Shown here: piece after piece, positions 36,360-45,629 of the stretch | Numbering within the stretch: the stretch's first letter is position 1 | Layout of the letters: each line of letters begins with the position of its first letter | DNA from: Methanoregula sp. UBA247 | Lineage (GTDB): Archaea > Halobacteriota > Methanomicrobia > Methanomicrobiales > Methanospirillaceae | Assembly: GCA_002495055.1 (NCBI GenBank) | Contig: DADR01000042.1 | Location: forward strand, 1 to 64,000 | DNA length: 64,000 nucleotides | Direction of reading: 5' to 3' | Notes under the pieces: model-generated | Told to the model about the DNA's origin: nothing | The model's database searches: none | The model's input: the letters and a program-made list of their open reading frames with translations, nothing else | Made by a program: the position numbers and the translations under genes

Positions 36360-37391
36360 ATGATCAAGGTTGCCATCAATGGTTACGGCACTATCGGGAA
36401 ACGTGTTGCTGATGCGGTTGCCGCTCAGAAGGACATGAAAGTAATCGGCGTATCAAAAACCCGCCCGAACGCTGAAGCATTTGTTGCAAAACAACGAGGT
36501 TACCCCCTCTATATTGCGGATCTGTCAAAAAAGGCAGCATTCGAGACAGCAGGGCTTACCGTTGCCGGATCTGTCGAAGACATGTGCAAAGCTGCAGATG
36601 TCATTGTAGATGCCACACCGGGTGATATAGGAGCAACAAATAAACCACTGTACGAGAAACTCGGAAAAAAGGCGCTCTGGCAGGGTGGTGAAAAGCATGA
36701 GATCGCCGGGTTTTCCTTCAATTCGTCATGCAATTACAAAGATGCCATTGGGAGGCAGTTTGTTAGAGTGGTTTCCTGTAACACAACCGGACTCTGCCGT
36801 ATCATTCATGAAATCGATAAGGAGTACGGTGTTGCGCATGTCCATGCAATTATGGTAAGGCGTGGGTCAGATCCGGGAGAGATTAAAAAAGGACCGATAG
36901 ATGCTGTTGTCCTTGATCCCGTAGGTGTCCCCAGTCACCATGGCCCGGATGTCCTGACAGTACTTCCTCACATTTCAATTACCACGATGGCGATGATAGT
37001 GCCAACGACCATGATGCACATGCATGCAATCCAGATGACTACCAAAAAACCGGTCAGCCGGGAGAGAGTAATCGAGCTGATCAAGAATCACCCGCGCCTT
37101 GGGCTTATTAAAAAGACACTGGGCATAAAAAGTACAGCCGAGCTCAAGGAATTTGCCATGGATCTCGGCAGGCAGCGTTCTGACCTGTGGGAAAACTGCA
37201 TCTTTGAAGAATCCATTTACGCAAACAAAAACGAGCTCTGCTTTTTCCAGGCAATCCACCAGGAGGCTGATGTAGTTGTCGAAAATATCGATGCAATCCG
37301 GGCAATGGCGGGTGTGGAAAAAGATGCGCATAAATCCATAATGACCACCAACAAAGCGCTCGGATTCAGCCTCATCCAGAATAACCATTAA
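36360..37391 (+). CDS. gap: Glyceraldehyde-3-phosphate dehydrogenase, archaeal type II
   Basis: This cytosolic enzyme interconverts glyceraldehyde-3-phosphate and 1,3-bisphosphoglycerate and works mainly in gluconeogenesis in methanogens. The Rossmann motif is NGYGTIGKRVAD at the N-terminus, and the catalytic cysteine is in VVSCNTTGLCR (about residue 140). From the ATG at 36360 (MIKVAIN) it has 343 residues, the archaeal norm. In-frame starts at 36333 and 36348 would add short, unusual N-termini. A GTATAC motif about 25 bases upstream fits a leaderless start. Confidence 0.94.
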   Translation: MIKVAINGYGTIGKRVADAVAAQKDMKVIGVSKTRPNAEAFVAKQRGYPLYIADLSKKAAFETAGLTVAGSVEDMCKAADVIVDATPGDIGATNKPLYEKLGKKALWQGGEKHEIAGFSFNSSCNYKDAIGRQFVRVVSCNTTGLCRIIHEIDKEYGVAHVHAIMVRRGSDPGEIKKGPIDAVVLDPVGVPSHHGPDVLTVLPHISITTMAMIVPTTMMHMHAIQMTTKKPVSRERVIELIKNHPRLGLIKKTLGIKSTAELKEFAMDLGRQRSDLWENCIFEESIYANKNELCFFQAIHQEADVVVENIDAIRAMAGVEKDAHKSIMTTNKALGFSLIQNNH

Positions 37392-37416
37392 CACCCATCA
37401 TAGCCCATTATTTTTA

Positions 37417-38358
37417 ATGGATACATACGAGCGGGTAACCCGAAATACTGTAGAAGTCGTCACTGATGACGATCTCCGCACCCTTCTCGCCCAACCGCAA
37501 AAAACGGTCTATGCAGGATATGAACCCAGCGGGGAGATCCATCTCGGCCATCTTGTGACGATAAACAAACTTGTTGATCTCCAGGCCGCAGGTTTTGAAG
37601 TCACCGTATTGCTCGCCGATCTTCATGCGTTCCTGAACCGGAAGGGAACTATGGAGAAAGTGGGAGACCTGGCAGAATATAATAAACGTTGTTTCGAAGG
37701 GCTTGGCCTGAAGAACGTGAAATATGTACTCGGATCCGATCTTCAGCTGAACCGGGACTATGAACTGCTCGTGCTCCAGCTATCCCAACAGATTACCTTA
37801 AACCGGGCAACACGAAGTATGGATGAAGTAGGGAGACAGATGGAACATCCGACGGTTTCACAGATGATTTACCCGATCATGCAGATGGCCGATATTGCCA
37901 TGCTCGGTGCAGATGCTGCTGTTGGAGGTATCGATCAGCGGAAGATCCATATGCTTGCCCGTGAACACCTTATCAATTTCGGATACAAAGCTCCGGTCTG
38001 TATCCACACGCCGATTCTTAATGGGCTTGACGGAAAAAAAATGTCTTCTTCGCAGGGTAATTACATATCGGTTGCTGACACTGAGGAAGATATTATGAAA
38101 AAATGCCAGAAGGCGTTTTGTCCTCCAGAAATTCCGGAGAATCCGGTTCTCCAGATATTCCAGTATCATATCTTTCCCCGTCTCCCGGCAATCACCATTA
38201 AAAGACCGGATAAATTCGGGGGTGACCGGACTTTTTCGGACTATAAGGATCTTGAATTATCCTATAGCAGAGGAGAGGTGCACCCGCTCGATCTCAAGAA
38301 ATCCTGTGGTATTTCTCTCGTTGAGATACTCGAGCCGGTGCGGGACTATATAGGATAG
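37417..38358 (+). CDS. tyrS: Tyrosyl-tRNA synthetase, archaeal type
   Basis: The 313-residue class I synthetase charges tRNA-Tyr. It has YEPSGEIHLGHL (HIGH motif, about residues 34-45), YPIMQMADI, the GGIDQRKIH tyrosine-site segment and KMSSS near residue 208. It has the short archaeal/eukaryotic form, without the bacterial S4-like C-terminal domain. It follows gap by 25 bases on the same strand and is probably co-transcribed with it. Confidence 0.95.
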   Translation: MDTYERVTRNTVEVVTDDDLRTLLAQPQKTVYAGYEPSGEIHLGHLVTINKLVDLQAAGFEVTVLLADLHAFLNRKGTMEKVGDLAEYNKRCFEGLGLKNVKYVLGSDLQLNRDYELLVLQLSQQITLNRATRSMDEVGRQMEHPTVSQMIYPIMQMADIAMLGADAAVGGIDQRKIHMLAREHLINFGYKAPVCIHTPILNGLDGKKMSSSQGNYISVADTEEDIMKKCQKAFCPPEIPENPVLQIFQYHIFPRLPAITIKRPDKFGGDRTFSDYKDLELSYSRGEVHPLDLKKSCGISLVEILEPVRDYIG

Positions 38359-38395
38359 ATCAAAAAAATTACCTGATGATTATTGGTGACCTGGT

Positions 38396-39172
38396 GTGAG
38401 TATAGAAAAACGCATAGATCAATTCGATAAGCGACTTGAAGAGATGGGAGTTCGAATCAAAGATGCTGACCAGTTTAAAGTGTCTGAAGATGTTTTTGAT
38501 GACGTCACACTTCTTGCACTCTACAAGCTGGTCCACAAAAAGTGGCTCTCAGCAATTGGAGGTTCAATAAGCACCGGCAAAGAAGCAAATGTGTTTTACG
38601 GTGAACGTGATGGGGCGGGTATTGCAATTAAGATCTATCGCATCCGCACCGCGAACTTTACCACGATGAGCTCGTATATCCTTGGCGACCGGAGATTTTC
38701 CCGGGTGAAAAAGTCCCGGAAAGAGCTGGTATTCGCCTGGACGAGAAAGGAGTTTTCCAATCTTGCGCGGGCCCGGGAAGCGGGTATTCCCGTTCCCGAA
38801 CCTCTCGTATGGGACAGGAACATCCTTATTATGTCATATTTGGGGGAGAATGAAATTCCCTACCCTCAACTAAAACATGCCATGATTGATGACCCGGCGG
38901 GGATCTATGCAACCATCCTGAAATATATTGGTCTTCTCTTCACAAAAGCTGAACTCGTGCATGGGGATCTGAGTGAGTTCAATATATTATACGGTGACCA
39001 ACTATATTTCATTGATATGGGTCAGTCGGTTACCCGTGATCACCCCCGTGCCTACCAGTTTCTGATGCGGGATATCCGTAATATCAACAGGTTTTTTAAA
39101 AACCGCTGCGATGTGCGTAATGATGTTGAAATTTTCAATGCAGTGACCGGACTTGATGCAGCTGAACCATGA
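38396..39172 (+). CDS. rio1: Rio1 family serine/threonine kinase
   Basis: The 258-residue atypical kinase/ATPase acts in late small-subunit maturation. It has the RIO P-loop STGKEANVF (about 58-66), the catalytic loop LVHGDLSEFNILY and the metal-binding YFIDMGQSV. It starts with GTG at 38396; GGTGA at 38384-38388 has correct spacing. The next gene is a KH-domain protein of the Pno1/Dim2 type, which belongs to the same process; the pair is frequently linked in archaea. Confidence 0.92.
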   Translation: MSIEKRIDQFDKRLEEMGVRIKDADQFKVSEDVFDDVTLLALYKLVHKKWLSAIGGSISTGKEANVFYGERDGAGIAIKIYRIRTANFTTMSSYILGDRRFSRVKKSRKELVFAWTRKEFSNLARAREAGIPVPEPLVWDRNILIMSYLGENEIPYPQLKHAMIDDPAGIYATILKYIGLLFTKAELVHGDLSEFNILYGDQLYFIDMGQSVTRDHPRAYQFLMRDIRNINRFFKNRCDVRNDVEIFNAVTGLDAAEP

Positions 39173-39255
39173 TAACCACCGATCACGTTATGATATATAC
39201 CAGAAGAGTGCTGTGAAATGTACAATTATAACCTATATTTGAGGTTGAGACTGAA

Positions 39256-39801
39256 ATGATGCAAGAAGTTAAAATCGCCGGAAGCAGAGTGGGCGTGCTG
39301 ATTGGAAAAGGCGGTTCAACAAAAAAAGAGCTTGAAGAAAAGACCTTCACAACAATTACCGTTGATAGTAAAGAAGGCCTTGTAAAGGTTGAGAGTGCTG
39401 AAGAGCACACGATATCACTCCTGCGGGCAGTGGAGATCATCAACGCCATTAACCGGGGATTCTCACCGGAACGTGCTTTTGAAATGATTGAAGATGAAGA
39501 TCTTCTTCTCGATGTTATTGATCTCTCCGGTATGGCAGAAGGTCCACGGCAGCTCGACAGGCTCAGAGGAAGAATTATTGGAAAAGATGGTCGTGCGCGT
39601 GAACAGATAGAGGATATGACAGATGTAGAAATTTCTGTCTTTGGAAAGACTATTGCCTTGATCGGTTATCCGGAGCAGCTTAAAACTGCACGCGCTGCTA
39701 TCGATATGCTGATTGAGGGTGTGCCCCATGAGAATGTCTTTGCATTTCTCGACAGGAAAAAGAAAGAGGCCAAACAGGATATGATTAGTTATTATTACTA
39801 A
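39256..39801 (+). CDS. Two-KH-domain RNA-binding protein (Pno1/Dim2-like)
   Basis: The 181-residue protein has two KH domains: one near residues 1-70 with IGKGGSTKKELEE, and one near 100-175 with RIIGKDGRAREQIEDMT and the GxxG loop. It is the archaeal counterpart of Pno1/Dim2, which binds the 3' end of small-subunit rRNA. CTATATTT at about 39233-39240 is the likely TATA box, and either of two consecutive ATGs (39256 or 39259) may be used. Next to rio1, it supports a ribosome-assembly module. Confidence 0.9.
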   Translation: MMQEVKIAGSRVGVLIGKGGSTKKELEEKTFTTITVDSKEGLVKVESAEEHTISLLRAVEIINAINRGFSPERAFEMIEDEDLLLDVIDLSGMAEGPRQLDRLRGRIIGKDGRAREQIEDMTDVEISVFGKTIALIGYPEQLKTARAAIDMLIEGVPHENVFAFLDRKKKEAKQDMISYYY

Positions 39802-39938
39802 TGAGGAGATATTATCAAATTTTCACATTCAGCTTGCGCAGGATATCTGGTTTCCAAAAAAAACAATCATTGGTATAGTAAAATTTTTAAAAGGGTATTC
39901 TTACATCGGATTTGACGGGATTTGTCAAAAGGGTTAAA

Positions 39939-42104
39939 ATGTTGATTCAGGACCTTGAAATCCCTGGTAATCTCAAGCAGAGGTATGCTCATTCTGGTAT
40001 TTCAGACCTTTATCCCCCCCAGGCTGAATGTGTAGAAAAAGGAATCCTCAGGGGGAAAAACACACTCGTTGCCATTCCAACAGCCAGCGGAAAGACACTG
40101 ATCGCAGAAATGGCTATGCACAATGCTATAAAAAACGGTGGGAAATGCCTCTATATCGTTCCTCTCAAAGCACTTGCAAGTGAAAAATTTGAAGAGTTTA
40201 GCAATAAAGGAGTAAGAGCTGGTATTGCGACCGGAGATTTAGACCGTCGCGATGATTTGCTGGGGAGAAATGATATTATAGTCGCTACCAGTGAAAAAGT
40301 GGATTCTCTCCTGCGTAACAATGCAACATGGATACCGGATATCACTCTTCTGGTTATCGATGAAGTCCACCTGATTGACTCCCTGAGTCGGGGCCCGACA
40401 CTCGAGATGGTTATTGCAAAAATGCGGTTCCGGAATCCTGCGATGCAGGTAATCGGACTCTCTGCGACCATTGGAAATCCTGATAAGCTTGCCGGCTGGC
40501 TTGATGCAGAACTTGTGACGAGTTCGTGGCGCCCGGTTGATCTCAGGCAGGGGGTTTTCTTCAAGGATTGTATCCATTTCCGGAACGGAACACGATCGGT
40601 CAACGTGGTATCAAAGAATTATGATGATATCAACCTTTGTCTCGATACAATTGCGGAAGGTGGTCAGTGCCTTGTCTTTGTATCCTCACGCCGTAATGCT
40701 GAAGCATTTGCAAAACGTGCTGCTGGTGCAATAAAAAGTGAAGACCCTGCCCTTGCTACGTATGCAGAGAAGATCCAGAAAGGTGCAGAAACTGATATGG
40801 GAAAATCACTTGCTGCCTGCGTGGCGAAGGGTGCCGCTTTTCATCATGCAGGGTTGAGCCGGGCCGAGCGTTCGGTTGTGGAAGAAGGATTCCGAAAGGG
40901 TCTGATCAAATGTATCTCTTCTACACCTACCCTTGCTGCAGGACTCAATCTTCCCGCACGGCGGGTGATCATACGGGATTACCAACGGTTTACCGCTGGT
41001 GAGGGGATGCAGCCAATACCGGTGAGCGAATACCACCAGATGGCAGGGAGAGCTGGTCGTCCACGGCTCGATCCCTATGGTGAGGCCGTTCTTATTGCAA
41101 AAGATCAAGGACAGGTAGAGGAACTGTTTGAATGGTATATTGAGGCGCCCCCTGAGGAGGTCCACTCTAAAATCGCTGAACCCACTGCGCTCTATACTCA
41201 TATTCTATCATTGATTGCGTCAGGTTTTGCTAAAGACCATAACGAGCTCACCTCATTTATAAACCGGACATTTTACATCCACGAAAACCGACAGGGACGA
41301 CTCATACAGCGGGCAGTTGATGCCGCACTCGCATTTCTCGTATCTTCAGATATGGTGGTAGAAATCGGCAACCATCTCGGTTCAACTGAGTTTGGCACCC
41401 TTGTTTCAAAACTTTATATCGATCCAAGAAGTGCTGCAATGATTGTCGGTGCTCTGCGCGGGAAGGAAATATATACCGATCTGGGTCTCCTCCAGGTAAT
41501 TTGCAGTACACCGGATATGCCCAAACTGTATGTCCGGAATTCCGACATTGCTGCACTGACCCGCATGACTGAGAATCGTGGAGAAGATCTCTGGCTCACC
41601 CTGTCACAAGATGAAGAGGAGGCAGAGGCATATTACCGTGCACTAAAAACAGCGATGCTCCTTTCTGACTGGACTGATGAGCTGTCAGACACAAAAATCT
41701 GTGAGCGATACTCAGTAGGACCCGGTGATATCTATGGGATGGTAGAAAGTGTAACCTGGCTGCTTCATGCCAGTGCAGAACTTGCACGAATGTTTGTTCC
41801 ATCTTTTCATCAAAATGTACGAGAGTACGAGATCTGCATGAAAAACGGTTCACGCAGAGAACTCTTACCACTTATCCGGTTGCGGGGGATCGGCAGGGTT
41901 CGTGCCAGAAGATTGTTTAACAACAGGATGACGACTCCCGATGAAATTCTTGCACGGGGAATTGAAGAAGTTACCGTCATACTTGGTCAGGGTGTGGCTG
42001 AGCAAATTTTTAATCAGCTTCAGCGAAAAAAGGGAGCAATGTCGTTGAATGAGGACAGGAAAAATTCTTCACCGGGCCAGTCAACATTCAATCGTTTCCG
42101 GTGA
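39939..42104 (+). CDS. hel308: Hel308 family Ski2-like DNA helicase
   Basis: This 721-residue superfamily 2 helicase unwinds lagging-strand DNA at stalled forks. Motifs are IPTASGKT (Walker A, about 46-53), VIDEVHLI (DEVH, about 138-145), GLSATIGNP (motif III) and [15 protein letters not shown] (motif VI). The C-terminal ratchet and helix-hairpin-helix regions include [15 protein letters not shown]. The last residues, QSTFNRFR, resemble a PCNA-interacting peptide. The ATG at 39939 fits the family better than the in-frame TTG at 39912. It lies six bases upstream of the Cgi121 gene. Confidence 0.93.
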   Translation: MLIQDLEIPGNLKQRYAHSGISDLYPPQAECVEKGILRGKNTLVAIPTASGKTLIAEMAMHNAIKNGGKCLYIVPLKALASEKFEEFSNKGVRAGIATGDLDRRDDLLGRNDIIVATSEKVDSLLRNNATWIPDITLLVIDEVHLIDSLSRGPTLEMVIAKMRFRNPAMQVIGLSATIGNPDKLAGWLDAELVTSSWRPVDLRQGVFFKDCIHFRNGTRSVNVVSKNYDDINLCLDTIAEGGQCLVFVSSRRNAEAFAKRAAGAIKSEDPALATYAEKIQKGAETDMGKSLAACVAKGAAFHHAGLSRAERSVVEEGFRKGLIKCISSTPTLAAGLNLPARRVIIRDYQRFTAGEGMQPIPVSEYHQMAGRAGRPRLDPYGEAVLIAKDQGQVEELFEWYIEAPPEEVHSKIAEPTALYTHILSLIASGFAKDHNELTSFINRTFYIHENRQGRLIQRAVDAALAFLVSSDMVVEIGNHLGSTEFGTLVSKLYIDPRSAAMIVGALRGKEIYTDLGLLQVICSTPDMPKLYVRNSDIAALTRMTENRGEDLWLTLSQDEEEAEAYYRALKTAMLLSDWTDELSDTKICERYSVGPGDIYGMVESVTWLLHASAELARMFVPSFHQNVREYEICMKNGSRRELLPLIRLRGIGRVRARRLFNNRMTTPDEILARGIEEVTVILGQGVAEQIFNQLQRKKGAMSLNEDRKNSSPGQSTFNRFR

Positions 42105-42110
42105 TTTTTT

Positions 42111-42632
42111 ATGGATTCTTCAGGAGAAGATTACGAAATCCGGCAGGCAATAATGACGGTCAGCGATCGCGATACATGCCTTCGAATGATCAAAGAGATT
42201 GCACACTATCATTCAATCCATATTGTTTGTTTTGATGCCGAAAAATTAGCCGGACGGGATCATGCAGATGCCGCTATTCGACATGCGCAACGATCAATTT
42301 TATCTACAAAACCAATATCCAACTCATTTGAAATGGAAGCCCTGTTATTCGCAGCTGGATCCCGCCAGTGTAGTGTGGCTGCTTTATTCGGCATTCATGA
42401 AGGTGAAAATAATATGTTTGTCTGCTCGTACCCGGTGAAAAATGAGGTATGGACGACACTCTCACGCCATATGCATTTTGTAACCGAAACGTGGGATGAT
42501 CTCACTGATAACAAAATTTCGAGGTTGCGGTCTTTATTCGGGATAACGCAAGACGAACTTGAAACCGTCGGTCAGGAAAGGATTAAAGATCTCGTACTTG
42601 AACGTATAGCTCTCCTCGAAGTAAACCGGTAA
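42111..42632 (+). CDS. cgi121: KEOPS complex subunit Cgi121
   Basis: The 173-residue protein matches Cgi121, the tRNA-binding accessory subunit of KEOPS, which with Kae1, Bud32 and Pcc1 makes N6-threonylcarbamoyladenosine in tRNA. Family features are IHIVCFDAEKLAG, the HAQRSI helix and ISNSFEMEALLFAAGSRQ, followed by a helical tail. GGTGA at 42100-42104 includes the hel308 stop and lies seven bases before the ATG, so the two are translationally coupled. The other KEOPS genes are not in the window. Confidence 0.88.
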   Translation: MDSSGEDYEIRQAIMTVSDRDTCLRMIKEIAHYHSIHIVCFDAEKLAGRDHADAAIRHAQRSILSTKPISNSFEMEALLFAAGSRQCSVAALFGIHEGENNMFVCSYPVKNEVWTTLSRHMHFVTETWDDLTDNKISRLRSLFGITQDELETVGQERIKDLVLERIALLEVNR

Positions 42633-42790
42633 AAAGTTTATTCTGCCTCCTGAATCCCTGCACTCATTTATTAAAAGAGAGAGGATGCTGATTATTAAGA
42701 TATTCTGGATATTATTCGTACAGAATTTCAGTGCGATATAATTGTTAATTTTTCTTATAAGTTTTTTATGAGAGAAAATCCCATTAACAA

Positions 42791-43279
42791 TCATTTATTT
42801 GCATGTGATAGGATATGCGCAATTTCGGGCACAATAAGGTCTTTTGTTGCAAGAGTGACTGCCGCTGTTGAACCGGGAATGCAAAAAATGACTTTCCCAT
42901 GACATATCCCGGCGATGGCACGTGACAGCATTGAAGAAGTACCTATTTCTTTATAACTTATCAGTCTGAATAGTTCTCCAAACCCATCAATTTTTTTATC
43001 GAGAAGGGGTACAACAGATTCAATTGTACAATCATCATGGGTCAGACCTGTACCACCATTGACTATGATACAGTTTGAATTTTTTAGTGCATGATAAATC
43101 TCAGCACGGATTAATTCGATCCGGTCAAATACAATTGTATAATATATTACCTGGATTCCTGCAGATTTTAAAATTGATTCGATAGTTTTCCCACTCGTGT
43201 CATTTTCCTTTGTTCTTGTACTGGACACGGTAATAATTGCAGCTTTAATGGGTATTGGTACGATATGCTGTTGGTTCAT
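42791..43279 (-). CDS. moaB: MoaB/MogA family molybdopterin biosynthesis protein
   Basis: The 162-residue protein has the MoCF_biosynth fold that adenylylates molybdopterin before metal insertion. Signatures are AAIITVSSTR, NDTSGKTI, VNGGTGLTHDDCTIE and the FRLISYKEIG segment. Methanogens need the cofactor for formylmethanofuran dehydrogenase, in the molybdenum or tungsten form. TTTATAAGG at 43301-43309 (minus strand) lies about 26 bases before the ATG at 43279, a leaderless start; the in-frame TTG at 43285 is unlikely. The gene borders the origin region. Confidence 0.92.
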   Translation of the reverse strand: MNQQHIVPIPIKAAIITVSSTRTKENDTSGKTIESILKSAGIQVIYYTIVFDRIELIRAEIYHALKNSNCIIVNGGTGLTHDDCTIESVVPLLDKKIDGFGELFRLISYKEIGTSSMLSRAIAGICHGKVIFCIPGSTAAVTLATKDLIVPEIAHILSHANK

Positions 43280-43367
43280 GCTCAAGAAATTGTTTTTTCC
43301 CCTTATAAATTACAATATTCAGATTTTTTCAAATGTATCACTGAAAATATGTATTCCTGTAAAGGGG

Positions 43368-43388
43368 ACCCCTTTGTTTCGTGTGGAG
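43368..43388 (-). promoter_or_regulatory. Origin recognition box 1
   Basis: On the minus strand this reads CCACACGAAACAAAGGGG with its G-string, the same 18-base core as box 2 but facing it. It matches the archaeal ORB pattern (TCCA...GAAAC.AAGGGG) bound by Orc1/Cdc6. Confidence 0.75.
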
Positions 43389-43551
43389 ATAACTTCAGGG
43401 AGGGTTCATTCCCGTAAAATAATCGATATTTCTTTTTTGTTTACATAAAAAAAATCTGAATTTTTTGATAAAACATTTATATACTTTAAAATCAAAACAA
43501 AAATAAGCTCATTTTATTGTTATTTTTATTAAAGGGGGGTCATATCTGGTA

Positions 43552-43573
43552 TTTCCACACGAAACAAAGGGGG
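43552..43573 (+). promoter_or_regulatory. Origin recognition box 2
   Basis: CCACACGAAACAAAGGGG (43555-43572) with flanking TTT and a final G. Identical core to box 1 in the opposite orientation, 163 bases away across an A/T-rich tract. Confidence 0.75.
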
Positions 43574-43741
43574 CTCCCCCATTACGTAAAAACCATAGAG
43601 AAAAATTATATTTCTTTAGAATAGGATTATTTATGATATCTCAAGGAAATGAATGAATATAATATAATCAATTATTTTATATTCAAATTTGAATGTGTGT
43701 TTTTGGGCTTTTTTGGCAAATTCACTTGAAAATAAAGTCCA

Positions 43742-43761
43742 TTCCACTGGAAACAAAGGGG
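43742..43761 (+). promoter_or_regulatory. Origin recognition box 3, abutting the orc1 promoter
   Basis: TTCCACTGGAAACAAAGGGG is the closest of the three to the classical ORB consensus, with the CCACTGG dyad portion. Its last G overlaps the start of the orc1 TATA box, so Orc1 bound here could repress its own gene. Confidence 0.78.
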
Positions 43762-43769
43762 TTTATAAG
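43761..43769 (+). promoter_or_regulatory. TATA box of orc1/cdc6
   Basis: GTTTATAAG overlaps box 3. Transcription would start near 43792, giving a leader of about 38 bases. That leader contains a hairpin ACTAAG/CTTAGT (43803-43823). Confidence 0.5.
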
Positions 43770-43829
43770 TAGGACAAACCGATCGTTTTTTAGTCTAATG
43801 TAACTAAGTGTCTGTTCCTTAGTGTCATT

Positions 43830-45122
43830 ATGCCGGAACCTGAAGATCCCTCCACAGGGTTATTTAAAAAATACCTTGCGAATAACAAAATATTTCGCGA
43901 CCGTGAAGTACTCAGACACTCATACAGGCCACAAATACTACCCCATCGCAAGCCTCAGATTGATACTGTTGCATCAATCCTCGCACCATCTCTGAGAAAC
44001 GAAACCCCTTCAAATATTCTTATATATGGCAAAACGGGGACCGGTAAGACAGCCTGCATACGATATGTTGGTTCGGAGCTGGAAAAAGCAAGCAGCAAAA
44101 TGGGCACCATATGTCGGATTGTTCATTTAAACTGTGAAGTAATTGACACTCAATACCGTGTCCTTGCCCAGATAGCAAAAAATCTTGACGGTATGGACGA
44201 AGTTTCAAGTGATAAGACGAGGACACACATCCCCATGACCGGGTGGCCTACGGATCAGGTATATGCCGAGCTAAAAAACCAGCTTGAATCTGGTGGTGGT
44301 GTACTGGTTATTGTTCTTGATGAGATTGACAAGCTGGTAAAAAAGAGCGGTGATGACACCCTCTACAATCTTACCCGAATCAATTCTGATCTTAAAAATT
44401 CCAAAGTCAGTATTATTGGTATATCAAATGATCTGAGTTTCAAGGATTTTTTGGATCCACGGGTCCTCTCATCGCTCTCTGAAGAGGAGATTGTATTCCC
44501 ACCTTACAATGGTCCTCAGCTTGTCGATATCCTTTCACAAAGGTCTGATGCAGCATTTATGGAGGGTGCCATTGATGAAGGTGTTATCCCTCTCTGTTCA
44601 GCCCTTGCAGCACAGGAGCATGGAGATGCCCGCCGGGCTCTTGACCTTTTGAGAATTTCAGGAGAGCTTGCCGATCGCGACGAATCAGATCAGGTCAAAG
44701 AAGAGCACGTTAAGCAGGCTCAGGCCAAGATCGAGACTGACAGTATGATTGAATGCATAGCAACGCTACCCACCCAGAGTAAACTTATCCTCTTCTCGAT
44801 GCTCATACTCGAGCAGCTGGGACAGAATATATTTACGAGTGGGGAAGTTTCACGTATCTATCAGGATATTGCACCGAAAATTGAACTTGATGTACTCACT
44901 CATCGCCGCATTACCGATCTCATCTCAGAGTTAAATATGCTCGGTGTAATCAACACACGTGTGGTAAGCCGGGGGCGATATGGCAGAACAAAAGAGATGT
45001 GGTTTGACTCAAACACGGGCAAGATCCGTGAGGTTGTACTCAAGGATTCGCGACTGAACGGGCTAAAAGACCTGGATGTAAAGCAAATGGAAGCAAAATG
45101 GTTAAAAACATGGTTCAGGTGA
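43830..45122 (+). CDS. orc1: Orc1/Cdc6 replication initiator
   Basis: The 430-residue protein binds origin recognition boxes and loads the MCM helicase. It has an AAA+ domain with Walker A YGKTGTGKTA (about residues 67-76), Walker B VIVLDEIDK (about 162-170) and sensor 1 in IIGISND, and a C-terminal winged-helix domain (about 330-430) with the arginine-rich RVVSRGRYGRT wing. It follows the origin and probably controls itself through ORB 3. GGTGATGGG at its stop serves as the ribosome binding site of the next gene. Confidence 0.95.
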   Translation: MPEPEDPSTGLFKKYLANNKIFRDREVLRHSYRPQILPHRKPQIDTVASILAPSLRNETPSNILIYGKTGTGKTACIRYVGSELEKASSKMGTICRIVHLNCEVIDTQYRVLAQIAKNLDGMDEVSSDKTRTHIPMTGWPTDQVYAELKNQLESGGGVLVIVLDEIDKLVKKSGDDTLYNLTRINSDLKNSKVSIIGISNDLSFKDFLDPRVLSSLSEEEIVFPPYNGPQLVDILSQRSDAAFMEGAIDEGVIPLCSALAAQEHGDARRALDLLRISGELADRDESDQVKEEHVKQAQAKIETDSMIECIATLPTQSKLILFSMLILEQLGQNIFTSGEVSRIYQDIAPKIELDVLTHRRITDLISELNMLGVINTRVVSRGRYGRTKEMWFDSNTGKIREVVLKDSRLNGLKDLDVKQMEAKWLKTWFR

Positions 45123-45128
45123 TGGGAT

Positions 45129-45620
45129 ATGCACGAAAAGGATCTCGAACTTCTCCGTATTCTCGAGGATAACAGCCGGCTCTCCGCACAGGAAATCGCG
45201 ACTATGACCAATCTCACCCCCACTGAAGTGGAGGAGCGGGTCCATGCACTCGAGGCAACCGGGGTTATTCGAAAATACACCACGGTCATCAACTGGGAGC
45301 TGGCAGGCAATGGCGAGGTCTCTTCAATTATCGAACTCAAGGTAAGTCCCGAACGTGACTTTGGTTATGACCGGATTGCAGAACGACTTTCCCGGTTCAG
45401 GCAGGTAAAAACCCTGCGCCTGATGACAGGTACTTACGATCTCCAGCTCCTTGTAACGGGAAAGAATATGCAGGAAGTTTCCCGCTTTGTCTCTGAACAT
45501 GTAGCACCTATGGATCGGATACGCGAGACGGCGACTCACATTATCATGAAGTCGTACAAGGAAAATGGGAACGTGCTCTTTGAACAACAGGAAGCAGAAC
45601 GGCTCCCGTACTCATTCTAA
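45129..45620 (+). CDS. Lrp/AsnC family transcription regulator
   Basis: The 163-residue regulator has an N-terminal helix-turn-helix (about 1-55, LEILRILEDNSRLS-type opening with EIATMTNLTPTEVEERV) and a C-terminal RAM/ligand domain (about 65-145). The ligand is probably an amino acid or related metabolite. It lies six bases after orc1 and three bases before an aminotransferase start region, and the Lrp-aminotransferase pair is common in methanogens. It may regulate that gene. Confidence 0.9.
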   Translation: MHEKDLELLRILEDNSRLSAQEIATMTNLTPTEVEERVHALEATGVIRKYTTVINWELAGNGEVSSIIELKVSPERDFGYDRIAERLSRFRQVKTLRLMTGTYDLQLLVTGKNMQEVSRFVSEHVAPMDRIRETATHIIMKSYKENGNVLFEQQEAERLPYSF

Positions 45621-45629
45621 GGTGTGAGT

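Larger units (their letters stand above)
43286..43829. other. oriC: Probable replication origin (oriC) beside orc1/cdc6
   Basis: This 544-base region has no gene and is very A/T-rich, with three origin recognition boxes of the archaeal ORB type. One is on the minus strand (43368-43388) and two on the plus strand (43552-43573 and 43742-43761). The segments 43389-43551 and 43574-43741 are almost pure A/T tracts and are candidate duplex unwinding elements. It directly precedes orc1/cdc6, the standard archaeal arrangement. The inverted placing of the first two boxes round the A/T-rich core is typical of functional origins. Confidence 0.8.
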
